Positions 1 through 8,152 of a DNA stretch of 18,492 bases are shown here, one piece after another. The translations under genes were made by a program, and so were the position numbers. The stretch's first letter is position 1. The number at the start of each line of letters is the position of its first letter. The notes below the pieces were generated by a model that worked only from the letters and a program-made list of their open reading frames with translations, made no database searches and was not told the origin of the DNA. Source of the stretch: Bacteroidota bacterium (lineage in GTDB: Bacteria; Bacteroidota; Bacteroidia; UKL13-3). The stretch lies in contig RGVD01000022.1 of the NCBI GenBank assembly GCA_010027395.1, positions 1-18,492 on the forward strand. The letters are read 5' to 3'.

Positions 1-1
1 T

Positions 2-2173
2 CTCATTTTTAAGCAATTAAACTTTAAAGAATACATTGCCCGCACATACAATAAATATGGAAATTTAGAAAATAGTTTGTCTAATTATAAGGAGGCTGTT
101 AATCAATTTAAGGCATCACTAAAACTAAATGAAGAGATCGGTAATCAGTCAGCTATGGCCATTAACCTTGGTAATTTGGGCCCAATTTATTGTATATCAT
201 CTGATTACACCGCTGCACTGAATACCTTGTGGCAGGCCTATTACATTAACGTTAAATTGGGCAACCAAGAAAGTATGGCTAAGAACCTAAACAATTTAGG
301 TTTGGTATATCGAAGCATGTCTGATTATCCAAAAGCTATTGAGCATTTTCAAAAAGCTTTAAGCTTAAGCGAGAAATTAGAAAACAAAAAAGACATCAGT
401 TCCTATTTAGGAAACATCAGTTTGGTATATTCTAATTTGGAAGATTTTAAAATGGCTATGGAGTACCAACAAAAAGCTATATTAATAGAAGAATCTTTGG
501 ATAGAAAGATTGAGATGGCAAGAGGCTATGGTAATATAGGATCAATATTTATTAATCAAAAGAATTATGAAGCTGCTATGGAGTATTTGCAAAAAGCTCT
601 GGCAATTAATCAGTCTATTGGAAACAAAAAAGGGGTGGCGGTTAATCTTAAAAACATAGGAGAGGTAAATTTAATTTTAGGTCATTACACCCAAGCATTG
701 AATTTTCAGAAACAAAGTTTGGCCATCAATGAAGAAATTGGGAATAAACCTGGGCAGTCAAACAACTTGCTGGAAATAGGCAATATTTATAGAGATGCTC
801 CAGATAGTTTCATAGTTAACCAGGGTGTAAATGTGAAGTTGAAGTACAAAAAAGCAGATGGGTATTATATTGAAAGTTTGAACATTGCCCAAGAAATAAA
901 TGGAAGGAATGAACAGTACCAATTATGGTTGGAGAGGAGTAAAAACTTTGCTAAAGATGCCGATTTTAAGGAAGCATATAAGGCGTATAAAAATTATTTC
1001 GAAATTAGAGATTCTATTATCAGTGAAGGTATACAGAAAAAGATTACCCAAAAGGAAATGCAATACAATTTTGATAAGAAAGAAAATGAATTGAAATACC
1101 AACAACAATTGGTTGACCAGAAATTGCAAGAACAAATTTTATATGCCAAACAAAAGCAACAAGAGCTTGAATTAAAGGAGAAAAAATTGGCTTTAAGTCA
1201 GCAAAATGAGCAACTTCAGCGACTTGCTTATTTAAAGGAAAAAGCTGAAAAACAAGAGAACCAAAAGCAATTAAGCCTGTCGGAAAAAGAAAGTCAGTTA
1301 AAAGAAGTGCAGCTCCAAGTATTGGGCAAGCAAAAAGCTTTGAAAGAATCAGAGTTATACTTGTCTCAAGTTGAATTAAAATCTAAGGCATTTCAAAGAA
1401 ATATTTTTATTGGAGGCTTTTTATTATTTATTCTCATAGCTTTCTTCATGTATTTTGGTTTTAAAAATCAGAAAAAATTGAATAGTCAGTTAGCCATTCT
1501 TAATGAAAAGGTTTCTATTAAAAATGAGCAGCTAACTAATGTGAATTTACAAGTGCAAAAAGAGAAGAAGAAATCCGATGATTTGCTGCTTAACATTTTG
1601 CCAGAAGAAATAGCTGACGAATTAAAAAATAAAGGAGAGATAGAAGCTAAATTGTATAACCATGTGTCTGTTATTTTTACTGATTTTGTCGGATTTACTA
1701 ATATAAGTGAAAATCTCTCGCCAACCGAGCTTGTGGCTGAAATACATCGTAATTTTACTGCATTTGATGCCATTATCGAAAAATATAATATTGAGAAAAT
1801 TAAAACCATTGGAGATGCCTATTTGGCGGTATGTGGTTTACCTAACGAATCGCCCGATCATGCAGAAAAAATTGTAAGAGCAGCTATTGATATTAGAGAC
1901 TATGTATCGAAGAATGGGGGGCGTTTTCAGATAAGAATAGGAGTTAATAGTGGCCCTGTGGTGGCAGGTATTGTGGGTGTAAAAAAATATGCTTACGATA
2001 TTTGGGGTGATACTGTAAACACTGCCGCACGCATGGAACAAAAATCTGAACCAGGCAAAATAAATATCAGCGGGGCTACTTACGACTTGATAAAAGGACA
2101 TTTCAATTGTGAGCACAGAGGAAAAATAGCAGCTAAAAATAAAGGTGAAATTGATATGTATTTTGTTAATTAA
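2..2173 (+). CDS. TPR-coiled coil-TM class III adenylate cyclase (5' end outside window)
   Basis: Probably makes cAMP from ATP at the inner face of the cytoplasmic membrane. The frame is open to the window's left edge with TPR-like sequence, so the gene starts upstream; the TTG at 77 is not the true start. Counting from the first full codon (position 2), residues 1 to about 340 are TPR repeats with the NLGNLG/YGNIGSI pattern every 40 residues, about 340-465 a Gln/Lys/Glu-rich coiled coil, 468-487 one membrane helix, then a short helix ending LLLNILPEEIADELK and the cyclase domain. All catalytic positions are present: metal-binding D561 (FTDFVGF) and D605 (IGDAY), adenine-selecting K601 and D666 (YDIWGD), transition-state N673 and R677 (NTAARM). 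Lys and Asp rather than Glu and Cys favour adenylate over guanylate cyclase. It should work as a homodimer. The TPR part, possibly periplasmic, may sense a protein partner (inference). Confidence 0.93.
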   Translation, partial: LIFKQLNFKEYIARTYNKYGNLENSLSNYKEAVNQFKASLKLNEEIGNQSAMAINLGNLGPIYCISSDYTAALNTLWQAYYINVKLGNQESMAKNLNNLGLVYRSMSDYPKAIEHFQKALSLSEKLENKKDISSYLGNISLVYSNLEDFKMAMEYQQKAILIEESLDRKIEMARGYGNIGSIFINQKNYEAAMEYLQKALAINQSIGNKKGVAVNLKNIGEVNLILGHYTQALNFQKQSLAINEEIGNKPGQSNNLLEIGNIYRDAPDSFIVNQGVNVKLKYKKADGYYIESLNIAQEINGRNEQYQLWLERSKNFAKDADFKEAYKAYKNYFEIRDSIISEGIQKKITQKEMQYNFDKKENELKYQQQLVDQKLQEQILYAKQKQQELELKEKKLALSQQNEQLQRLAYLKEKAEKQENQKQLSLSEKESQLKEVQLQVLGKQKALKESELYLSQVELKSKAFQRNIFIGGFLLFILIAFFMYFGFKNQKKLNSQLAILNEKVSIKNEQLTNVNLQVQKEKKKSDDLLLNILPEEIADELKNKGEIEAKLYNHVSVIFTDFVGFTNISENLSPTELVAEIHRNFTAFDAIIEKYNIEKIKTIGDAYLAVCGLPNESPDHAEKIVRAAIDIRDYVSKNGGRFQIRIGVNSGPVVAGIVGVKKYAYDIWGDTVNTAARMEQKSEPGKINISGATYDLIKGHFNCEHRGKIAAKNKGEIDMYFVN

Positions 2174-2289
2174 TAAATATTTAGATTGACTAATCATTTG
2201 GACAGATTTAATTTAGCAGTATTAATTTTCAATAACCAATGCGATTTATTCCCCTTATATTTATATAATTGCTTGTTGATAATTCTATT

Positions 2290-2880
2290 ATGAAATTCAA
2301 AGAAGCCGAATTGTATATACTTGAAAAACTTAAGAATGAGTTGCCAAGTAATTTGTTTTACCATAGCTATAGCCATGTAATGGATGTCTTGCAAGCGGCC
2401 ATTACCTATGCGGAAATGGAAAATATTTCGGAATACGAAACCACTTTGTTGAAGACTGCCGTGCTATATCACGATTCTGGGTTTATTGTGCAGAGTAAAG
2501 ACCATGAAATGCTAGGTTGTGATATGGTTAAAGCTAAACTTCCTGAATTTGATTATACCGAGGAGGAAATTAACAGAGTTCAAGGTATGATTATGGCAAC
2601 CAAAATTCCACAAACACCTCATAATATTTTAGAACAAATCGTTTGCGATTCAGATTTAGATTATCTTGGACGTGACGATTTTTGGGAAATAGGAAATATG
2701 CTATACAAAGAGCTTGAGATTTATGGTATATTGAATAATCAGGAAGATTGGAATAGATTGCAATTAAAATTTTTAAGTTCACACCAATATTTTACCCAAA
2801 GTGCTATTAATTTGCGCAACGACAAAAAAATACTACACCTAAATCAAATAATTGAAATAGTTAATACCTATACTTCATAA
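2290..2880 (+). CDS. HD-domain metal-dependent phosphohydrolase
   Basis: A 196-residue stand-alone HD-superfamily protein, probably a cytosolic metal-dependent phosphohydrolase of unknown substrate. The ATG at 2290 (MKFKEAELYILEK) is preferred over an in-frame TTG at 2269, which would only add seven residues unlike the family. The metal-binding pattern is visible: H29 in YHSYSH, H61-D62 in AVLYHDSGF, and an Asp in CDSDLDYLGRDDF (D120-D124). It lies 116 bp after the adenylate cyclase on the same strand, and its stop is 3 bp before the universal stress gene, so those two are surely co-transcribed. A role in nucleotide signalling is suggested only by this context; HD proteins act on many phosphoesters, and nothing in the sequence fixes the substrate. 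Confidence 0.88.
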   Translation: MKFKEAELYILEKLKNELPSNLFYHSYSHVMDVLQAAITYAEMENISEYETTLLKTAVLYHDSGFIVQSKDHEMLGCDMVKAKLPEFDYTEEEINRVQGMIMATKIPQTPHNILEQIVCDSDLDYLGRDDFWEIGNMLYKELEIYGILNNQEDWNRLQLKFLSSHQYFTQSAINLRNDKKILHLNQIIEIVNTYTS

Positions 2881-2883
2881 AAC

Positions 2884-3711
2884 ATGAATCATAAAGCAGT
2901 TATATTAGTTCCAACAGATTTTACACCCGTAGGTGACAGTGCGGTTAGATATGCTGTTGAGTTATCAAAAATTCTTAAAAGTGAAATTTATTTGCTACAC
3001 ATTGTAGCCAAAGAAAAAGAAATAGTGCAGGCCAAAGCAGTATTAGATAATATGGTTAATAACCTGGTAAATGAGAATATAATGGCTCATTCATTGGTTG
3101 AAGTAGGCAGTATTTTTGATGATATTGGTAAGGTGGCGGAAAGGCTAAATGCTAAGTTAATTGTGATGGGAACACATGGTGTGAAAGGCATGCAACACAT
3201 CATGGGCAGTAAGGCTTTAAAAGTTATTACTAATTCTGATGTGCCTTTTGTAGTGGTGCAAAAAACACCTATGCGTGATTATGGTTTCAAGCATATTGTC
3301 CTTCCAATAGATTTTAATCAAGAGGTAAAGCAAGGAATGATTTATGCCTGTGAAATGGCTAAGTATTTCAATTCGAAAATTCATATCGTTTATCCGTTAG
3401 AAAAAGATGAATTTATTTTGGCAAAAATTACTCGTAACATTCCGCATGCCGAAGAATATCTGCAAGAACAAGGCATCGATTATGAAATAACCGGTATCGA
3501 GAAAAATGATTTTGCCAAAGACTTGATTACATTTTCCCAACAAAATCATGCTGATTTAATTACTTTAATAAATAACCATGAAAATATTTTCACTTATTTT
3601 GGTGGCTCGTTTGAGCAAACTGTAATAGGTAATAATGCAGAAATACCAGTAATGGTAATTAATCATATTGCCCTGAAAACGGCCTACGGTTTTAGCATTT
3701 ACTTTGGGTAG
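2884..3711 (+). CDS. Universal stress protein, two tandem UspA domains
   Basis: A 275-residue cytosolic Usp with two domains. Domain 1 (about 4-127) starts with the LVPTDFT strand, whose Asp12 contacts ATP in family members, and keeps the nucleotide-binding loop GTHGVKGMQHIMGSKA (96-111). Domain 2 (about 135-265) starts with IVLPIDFN but has lost the glycine-rich loop (INNHENIFTYFGGS in its place), so probably only the first half binds ATP. This active-plus-degenerate arrangement is common in Bacteroidota Usps. It follows the HD gene after 3 bp and is followed by an intrinsic terminator, so it is the last gene of this unit. The stress signal or partner cannot be read from sequence. Confidence 0.92.
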   Translation: MNHKAVILVPTDFTPVGDSAVRYAVELSKILKSEIYLLHIVAKEKEIVQAKAVLDNMVNNLVNENIMAHSLVEVGSIFDDIGKVAERLNAKLIVMGTHGVKGMQHIMGSKALKVITNSDVPFVVVQKTPMRDYGFKHIVLPIDFNQEVKQGMIYACEMAKYFNSKIHIVYPLEKDEFILAKITRNIPHAEEYLQEQGIDYEITGIEKNDFAKDLITFSQQNHADLITLINNHENIFTYFGGSFEQTVIGNNAEIPVMVINHIALKTAYGFSIYFG

Positions 3712-3727
3712 TAAAAACTAATTATAC

Positions 3728-3762
3728 AAAACCACAGCTGAAACATTGGCTGTGGTTTTTTT
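3728..3762 (+). terminator. Intrinsic terminator after the Usp gene
   Basis: A perfect 9-bp stem, AACCACAGC (3730-3738) with GCTGTGGTT (3749-3757), has a 10-nt loop and extends into a T run (3756-3762); two further A-T pairs extend the stem. It sits 16 bp past the Usp stop codon and just before the next gene, so it separates the Usp transcript from the polyprenyl synthase gene. Confidence 0.88.
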
Positions 3763-3779
3763 GTTTATGAATACAAAGC

Positions 3780-4748
3780 ATGAAAAATTATACTGAATTA
3801 TATAAACTCATTTCAGCTGAAATAGAAAATACATCTTACGGTCAAAGCCCTGCCGAATTATATGAGCCTATCTCTTATATGATGGCCCTTGGGGGCAAAA
3901 GATTGCGTCCAGTATTGGTTTTAATGGCTTGTCAGTTATTCGATAGCAATGTTTCAAAAGCTATTAATGCCGCTCATGCCATTGAAGTATTTCATAATTT
4001 TACATTAGTTCATGATGATATAATGGATAATGCCCCTTTGCGTAGAGGACAGCAAACGGTTTATACAAAGTGGAATATGCCTATAGCCATTTTGAGCGGT
4101 GACTTGATGATGATTAAATCAACCCAATTGCTTTGTGAAACAGAAACAAATGAACTAAAAGCCTTATTAGACATGTTTAATAAAACGGCTATTGAAGTTT
4201 GCGAAGGGCAACAAATAGACATGAATTTTGAAGCCCGAAATGATGTGACGCATGAAGAGTATATCCATATGATAAGCCTTAAAACATCTGTACTACTTGC
4301 GGCTTCATTGCATATAGGAGCTAAAATTGGAGGTTCATCTGATGAAGCTGCCCAGCATCTTTATGATTTCGGAAAGAATATTGGCATAGCCTTTCAAATA
4401 CAAGATGATATCCTAGATAGTTTTGGTGAAGGAACAAAAGTGGGAAAGAAAATAGGAGGTGATATCGCTTCGAATAAAAAGACTTTATTACTTATTGAAT
4501 TGTTATGTTCATGCCATAAGGACGATAAGGCATTACTTGAAAAATTAATGAACAATTCAAACGAGGATGCTAAAATAAGTGGTGTTTTAGAATTATATAA
4601 AAAATACCAAGTAAAAGAATTTGCCGAAGCCGAAAAATCAAAATACCTAAATCTTGCTTTTCAAAGTTTGGAAAAAGTAAAATCGAATGAAGAGGCAAAA
4701 AAACTATTAAGCGATACTGCCAATGAATTAATGATTCGAATGTCGTAA
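3780..4748 (+). CDS. Polyprenyl diphosphate synthase, short-chain type
   Basis: A 322-residue trans-isoprenyl diphosphate synthase that condenses isopentenyl diphosphate with allylic diphosphates. Visible motifs are GGKRLRP (38-44), the first Asp-rich motif DDIMD (79-83) followed by RRG, K168, and the second Asp-rich motif DDILD (209-213), with KKIGGDIASNKKT downstream. Chain length in this family depends on the residue five places before the first Asp-rich motif: here it is an aromatic Phe74 (HNFTLVHDD), which normally blocks the pocket and stops at C15-C20. There is no two-residue insertion in the first motif, unlike typical bacterial FPP synthases. A farnesyl or geranylgeranyl product is therefore predicted. 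Its stop is only 3 bp from the stop of the convergent 2H-like gene. Confidence 0.93.
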   Translation: MKNYTELYKLISAEIENTSYGQSPAELYEPISYMMALGGKRLRPVLVLMACQLFDSNVSKAINAAHAIEVFHNFTLVHDDIMDNAPLRRGQQTVYTKWNMPIAILSGDLMMIKSTQLLCETETNELKALLDMFNKTAIEVCEGQQIDMNFEARNDVTHEEYIHMISLKTSVLLAASLHIGAKIGGSSDEAAQHLYDFGKNIGIAFQIQDDILDSFGEGTKVGKKIGGDIASNKKTLLLIELLCSCHKDDKALLEKLMNNSNEDAKISGVLELYKKYQVKEFAEAEKSKYLNLAFQSLEKVKSNEEAKKLLSDTANELMIRMS

Positions 4749-4751
4749 TAC

Positions 4752-5300
4752 TTACTCTAATTCAAACTGAGCTGCTATTTGGTAACCAGCTTGGGTGGTT
4801 TTAATCAATGAAATTCTGCTACCAATAAAACTAGCTTCAAAGTATTTGTTTTTAAATTCATCCCAAGCTTTTTTAATAGATGCCTTTGAAGTATTGGTGC
4901 AACCAAAACAAACATGGGGGTTGAAATTGTCTGTTTCCATATAACCCACCCTAATGCTTGTATCGAAATGGTTTCTTAAATTCCATTGCATTTTTTTAAT
5001 AGGATCTTCGTTATCAATTTTAATGAAAACCTTTTCGTCTTTATTTATGCCAAAACCAGTTAAATCAATATCTACAGGGAATTGGGTAGATACGAATTTT
5101 TTGATACTATCAACCAATAAATATTCTTTGTTTTCTTCCCAATCGAATGGTTTAATTAGTGTAATTTGAGGTAAAGAATTACTTTGACACCTATAGTTTG
5201 AACTTACATATTCTTTCAATTGAGATACCTTGCTGTATACAGGATCTTCCGGTACAAAAGCAATTGCATACTTTGCATGATTAGTGTAATTTTCGATCAT
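4752..5300 (-). CDS. 2H phosphoesterase / 2'-5' RNA ligase-like protein with degenerate motifs
   Basis: A 182-residue protein with the two-lobed layout of the 2H phosphoesterase superfamily (2'-5' RNA ligase, cyclic phosphodiesterase). Opening strand YAIAFVPEDPV (11-21) is typical. The first signature reads PQITLIKPF, with Gln45 where the catalytic His of HxT/S is expected; the second reads NPHVCFG, with His129 kept but Cys131 in place of Thr/Ser. Reading the codons confirms CAA for Gln45. With one His gone, the classical two-His cyclic phosphate hydrolysis or ligation is unlikely; it may bind RNA or a nucleotide without cleaving it, or use altered chemistry. The gene is alone on the minus strand, tail to tail with the polyprenyl synthase. 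Fold assignment is good, activity open. Confidence 0.8.
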   Translation of the reverse strand: MIENYTNHAKYAIAFVPEDPVYSKVSQLKEYVSSNYRCQSNSLPQITLIKPFDWEENKEYLLVDSIKKFVSTQFPVDIDLTGFGINKDEKVFIKIDNEDPIKKMQWNLRNHFDTSIRVGYMETDNFNPHVCFGCTNTSKASIKKAWDEFKNKYFEASFIGSRISLIKTTQAGYQIAAQFELE

Positions 5301-5466
5301 AATGAGAGTTTTGTATCACAATATTAGTTGATTCAATTGTCCCGCACTTAACATATCAACAAGTGAGGTGTACAGTTTTGTATATTCAATATAAACAACC
5401 CTTGGACTAGTTCCTATAATTTTATTTTTTTGAATACTATATCTATACTAATATTACCCCTAAATT

Positions 5467-6123
5467 ATGAGCATGATTGAGCTAAAAAATATCAAAAAAT
5501 CATTCGGAGATCTACCAGTCTTAAAAGATATTTCATTTAGTATTAACAAAGCCGAGATCGTCTCGATAGTGGGTGCAAGCGGTGCTGGCAAAACTACATT
5601 GCTTCAAATTATGGGGACATTAGATAATCCTGATGCAGGCCATTTACTCATAAATAATACAGATACTACAAAATTAGGTTCAAATAAACTTTCTTCATTT
5701 CGCAATAAAAACATTGGTTTTGTTTTTCAGTTTCATCAACTTTTACCAGAATTTACTGCCATTGAAAATGTTTGTATGCCTGCTTGGATTGCTGGACAAA
5801 ATAAAAGTGATTCTGAAAAAAGAGCTAAAGAATTGTTGAGCTTTCTTGGCCTTTCAGAAAGGGTTAAACATAAGCCCTCTGAACTGAGTGGAGGAGAGCA
5901 ACAACGAGTGGCTGTAGCAAGGGCATTGATCAATAATCCCGCAATAGTGCTTGCAGATGAACCTTCCGGTAACCTTGATTCAACTTCTGCGGAAGCACTT
6001 CATCATTTGTTTTTTGATTTACGCAAAAACTTCGATCAGACTTTTATCATCGTTACGCATAATGATGTTTTGGCAGATAGAAGCGATAGGAAACTAACCA
6101 TCAAAGATGGGATGATTGTTTAA
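5467..6123 (+). CDS. lolD: LolD-like lipoprotein-release ABC transporter ATPase
   Basis: A 218-residue ABC ATPase. Walker A is GASGAGKTT (36-44), Q-loop Q88 lies in FVFQFHQLLPEFTA, a stretch characteristic of the LolD/MacB group, the signature is LSGGEQQR (140-147), Walker B VLADEP (161-166) and the switch His198. With LolC/E membrane partners it would pull lipoproteins out of the inner membrane for delivery to the outer membrane. No LolC/E gene lies in the window, so the partner must be encoded elsewhere; a lone lolD is usual in Bacteroidota. Two starts are possible, 5467 (MSMIEL) and 5473 (MIELKN), without a clear ribosome site to decide. MacB-type or FtsE-like ATPases are less likely alternatives. 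Confidence 0.9.
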   Translation: MSMIELKNIKKSFGDLPVLKDISFSINKAEIVSIVGASGAGKTTLLQIMGTLDNPDAGHLLINNTDTTKLGSNKLSSFRNKNIGFVFQFHQLLPEFTAIENVCMPAWIAGQNKSDSEKRAKELLSFLGLSERVKHKPSELSGGEQQRVAVARALINNPAIVLADEPSGNLDSTSAEALHHLFFDLRKNFDQTFIIVTHNDVLADRSDRKLTIKDGMIV

Positions 6124-6245
6124 TAGTTGGTATGATTAAAGTGCCTTGCTATTTAATTTGACATAATTTCAATCAATAAAAATTATGAACAGCGTCATGT
6201 GTTAATGTATTTTGGGGCAAGAAATTGCACCTTTTCTTATAACAT

Positions 6246-8021
6246 ATGACGAATGAAAAATTTGAAGGCCATAGCTTCCACATCCCTGTGATGGGTATTG
6301 GATTTACTATTGACTCTCCCATAAAGTTAGCGGCCTATGGCATTACCTCTACTATTTCATTGGTTGATGATGTATTGATGGAAAAAATGCGTGCCTTTTA
6401 CTCTGAAAAGTTCGCCATTCCATATGAATCAATTACAAATAAAGTTGAAGATTCCAGAGCAAAACGAATAACAGCTTATTTGAATATGGTTGATCATATT
6501 GTTAGAGATAAGTTTGAGCAGTTAAAGCAATCTATTTGCGAAACAGGTGAAGAGTTTGAAAAATACATGAATATGTTGCCTGACTATGCTGAAATTAAAA
6601 AACAATTCAATTCTTTTTTTGATAGCAATAAAACCATTGAGGATATTAGAAAATGGGCCAATCAACACCTACAAATGGGTGGTATTGATGTAAACATCAT
6701 GACCAAATTGGATAAGGAAAACACCTTTAATAATGAGAAGTTGCCTATGATGTTTAACGATGCTCATGCTGCTTTAAGAGGCTTTGCCAACAGTAATCTG
6801 CACTCTTCTATAGTGCTTTCAGCTGGCATGAACCCGCGATTATATAGTTATTTTGAACAATTGGATTGTTTCTTCCCAAATGAGCATGGTAAGCTAGATA
6901 AAAAAGTAATTTTAAAAATAAGTGATTATCGTTCTGCTCTTATACAAGGAAAATTCTTAGCCAAAAAAGGTATTTGGATATCGGAGTATAGACTTGAATC
7001 TGGATTGAATTGTGGTGGACATGCATTTGGTACTGAAGCTTCGCTTATGGGACCCATTTTGCAAGAATTCTTGGAGAAAAAACAAGAACTCATTCATGAT
7101 ATTTATTCCGTCTACATTGCTGCATTAAGAGATAAAGCAAAACCTATTCCTGTCAATCCATGGCCTTGTAAATTTACTGCGCAAGGAGGGGTTGGAACAG
7201 CAGAAGAGCACCAGTTTTTGATTGATACATATAATTTAGATTCGGTTGGTTGGGGTACCCCATTTTTGTTAGTACCTGAGGCTACCACTGTCGATAGTGA
7301 AACCTTGGAATTATTGTGTAATGCTAAGGAAAAGAACCTATACTTAAGTAATATTTCTCCTTTAGGTGTGCCATTTAATTCATTAAAAGGAAATACAAAA
7401 GATATTGAAAGATTGGAATGGATAGAAAAAGCTCGCCCAGGTAGTTCTTGCCCTCGGGAGTTTGCTAAGTTAAATACTGAATTTACTGAAGAAGTAATTT
7501 GTACTGCCTCACGTCAATACCAAAGTTTGAAATTAAAATCATTAAAAGAACAAGGTTTGGATTCAATATTACTTGAAACCTCAATCGATTTGACTTTGCA
7601 AAAAACTTGCTTGTGTGTGGGTTTAGGAACATCTGCTTTACTTGTTAATGGCCTTGATACAAGACAAGAAGGAAATGGCGTTTCTGTATGTCCCGGACCC
7701 AATATGGCCTATTATTCAAAGGTGGTTTCACTTGAAACTATGTGTAAGCATATTTATGGAAAATTGAATTTGGTTGATGATCCTAAGAGGCCTCACATGT
7801 TTATTATAGAATTAGAATTGAATTTGAGTTTTTACCAAAAAACAATTATAGAATATTTGGCCAAACCAAGTGATGTGGTGAAAAAACAAATTCAAATCAT
7901 GAGTAAAAACATCGAGCATGGAATTCAATATTACCGTGAGTTGTTTGCTAATCAAAGTGAATTAATCCTAAAGCAATTGGATGATAAATGGGTAGAGTTT
8001 ATTGCCATAAAATCTATGTAA
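6246..8021 (+). CDS. Conserved protein of unknown function, possible FMN/Fe-S TIM-barrel enzyme
   Basis: A 591-residue protein that I recognise only as a conserved Bacteroidota family without known function. No signal peptide or membrane segment is seen. Glycine-rich stretches resemble flavin-binding barrel enzymes: GIGFTIDSPIKLAAYGI (17-33), ESGLNCGGHAFGTE (251-264) and TAQGGVGTAEEHQFL (311-325) followed by VGWGTPFLLVPEATTVD (334-350). The second half carries Cys in tight motifs: SSCPREF (C402), EVICTASRQY (C419), KTCLCVGLG (C455, C457), SVCPGPN (C482). These look like metal or Fe-S ligands, or redox cysteines. The closest comparison I can make is the nitronate monooxygenase / glutamate synthase FMN barrel group, and it is weak. 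It follows lolD by 122 bp with no terminator between; co-transcription is possible. The start at ATG 6246 fits the conserved N-terminus. Confidence 0.88.
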   Translation: MTNEKFEGHSFHIPVMGIGFTIDSPIKLAAYGITSTISLVDDVLMEKMRAFYSEKFAIPYESITNKVEDSRAKRITAYLNMVDHIVRDKFEQLKQSICETGEEFEKYMNMLPDYAEIKKQFNSFFDSNKTIEDIRKWANQHLQMGGIDVNIMTKLDKENTFNNEKLPMMFNDAHAALRGFANSNLHSSIVLSAGMNPRLYSYFEQLDCFFPNEHGKLDKKVILKISDYRSALIQGKFLAKKGIWISEYRLESGLNCGGHAFGTEASLMGPILQEFLEKKQELIHDIYSVYIAALRDKAKPIPVNPWPCKFTAQGGVGTAEEHQFLIDTYNLDSVGWGTPFLLVPEATTVDSETLELLCNAKEKNLYLSNISPLGVPFNSLKGNTKDIERLEWIEKARPGSSCPREFAKLNTEFTEEVICTASRQYQSLKLKSLKEQGLDSILLETSIDLTLQKTCLCVGLGTSALLVNGLDTRQEGNGVSVCPGPNMAYYSKVVSLETMCKHIYGKLNLVDDPKRPHMFIIELELNLSFYQKTIIEYLAKPSDVVKKQIQIMSKNIEHGIQYYRELFANQSELILKQLDDKWVEFIAIKSM

Positions 8022-8152
8022 TGGTATTTTGCTAATCAAGAATCAGCTATTTCTCCGTTAGCTATCGGAGCTCAGAGGGATGTATAAGACTAATGCCCAA
8101 AATGTTCTAGTTTACTTATTATTTCTTATTACCATAATCAAGCTTTTTAAGA

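Noticed and set aside
2269..2289. TTG at 2269 as the start of the HD protein
   Set aside because: The ATG at 2290 gives the natural N-terminus; the extra seven residues are not family-like.
6158..6186. TTGACA with AATTAT as a sigma-70 promoter for the 591-residue gene
   Set aside because: Bacteroidota use a different consensus (TTG and TAnnTTTG), and the site lies about 60 bp from the start without further support.
8053..8070. Hairpin CTCCG...CGGAG between convergent genes as a terminator
   Set aside because: Stem is only 5 bp with an 8-nt loop and there is no T run on either strand.
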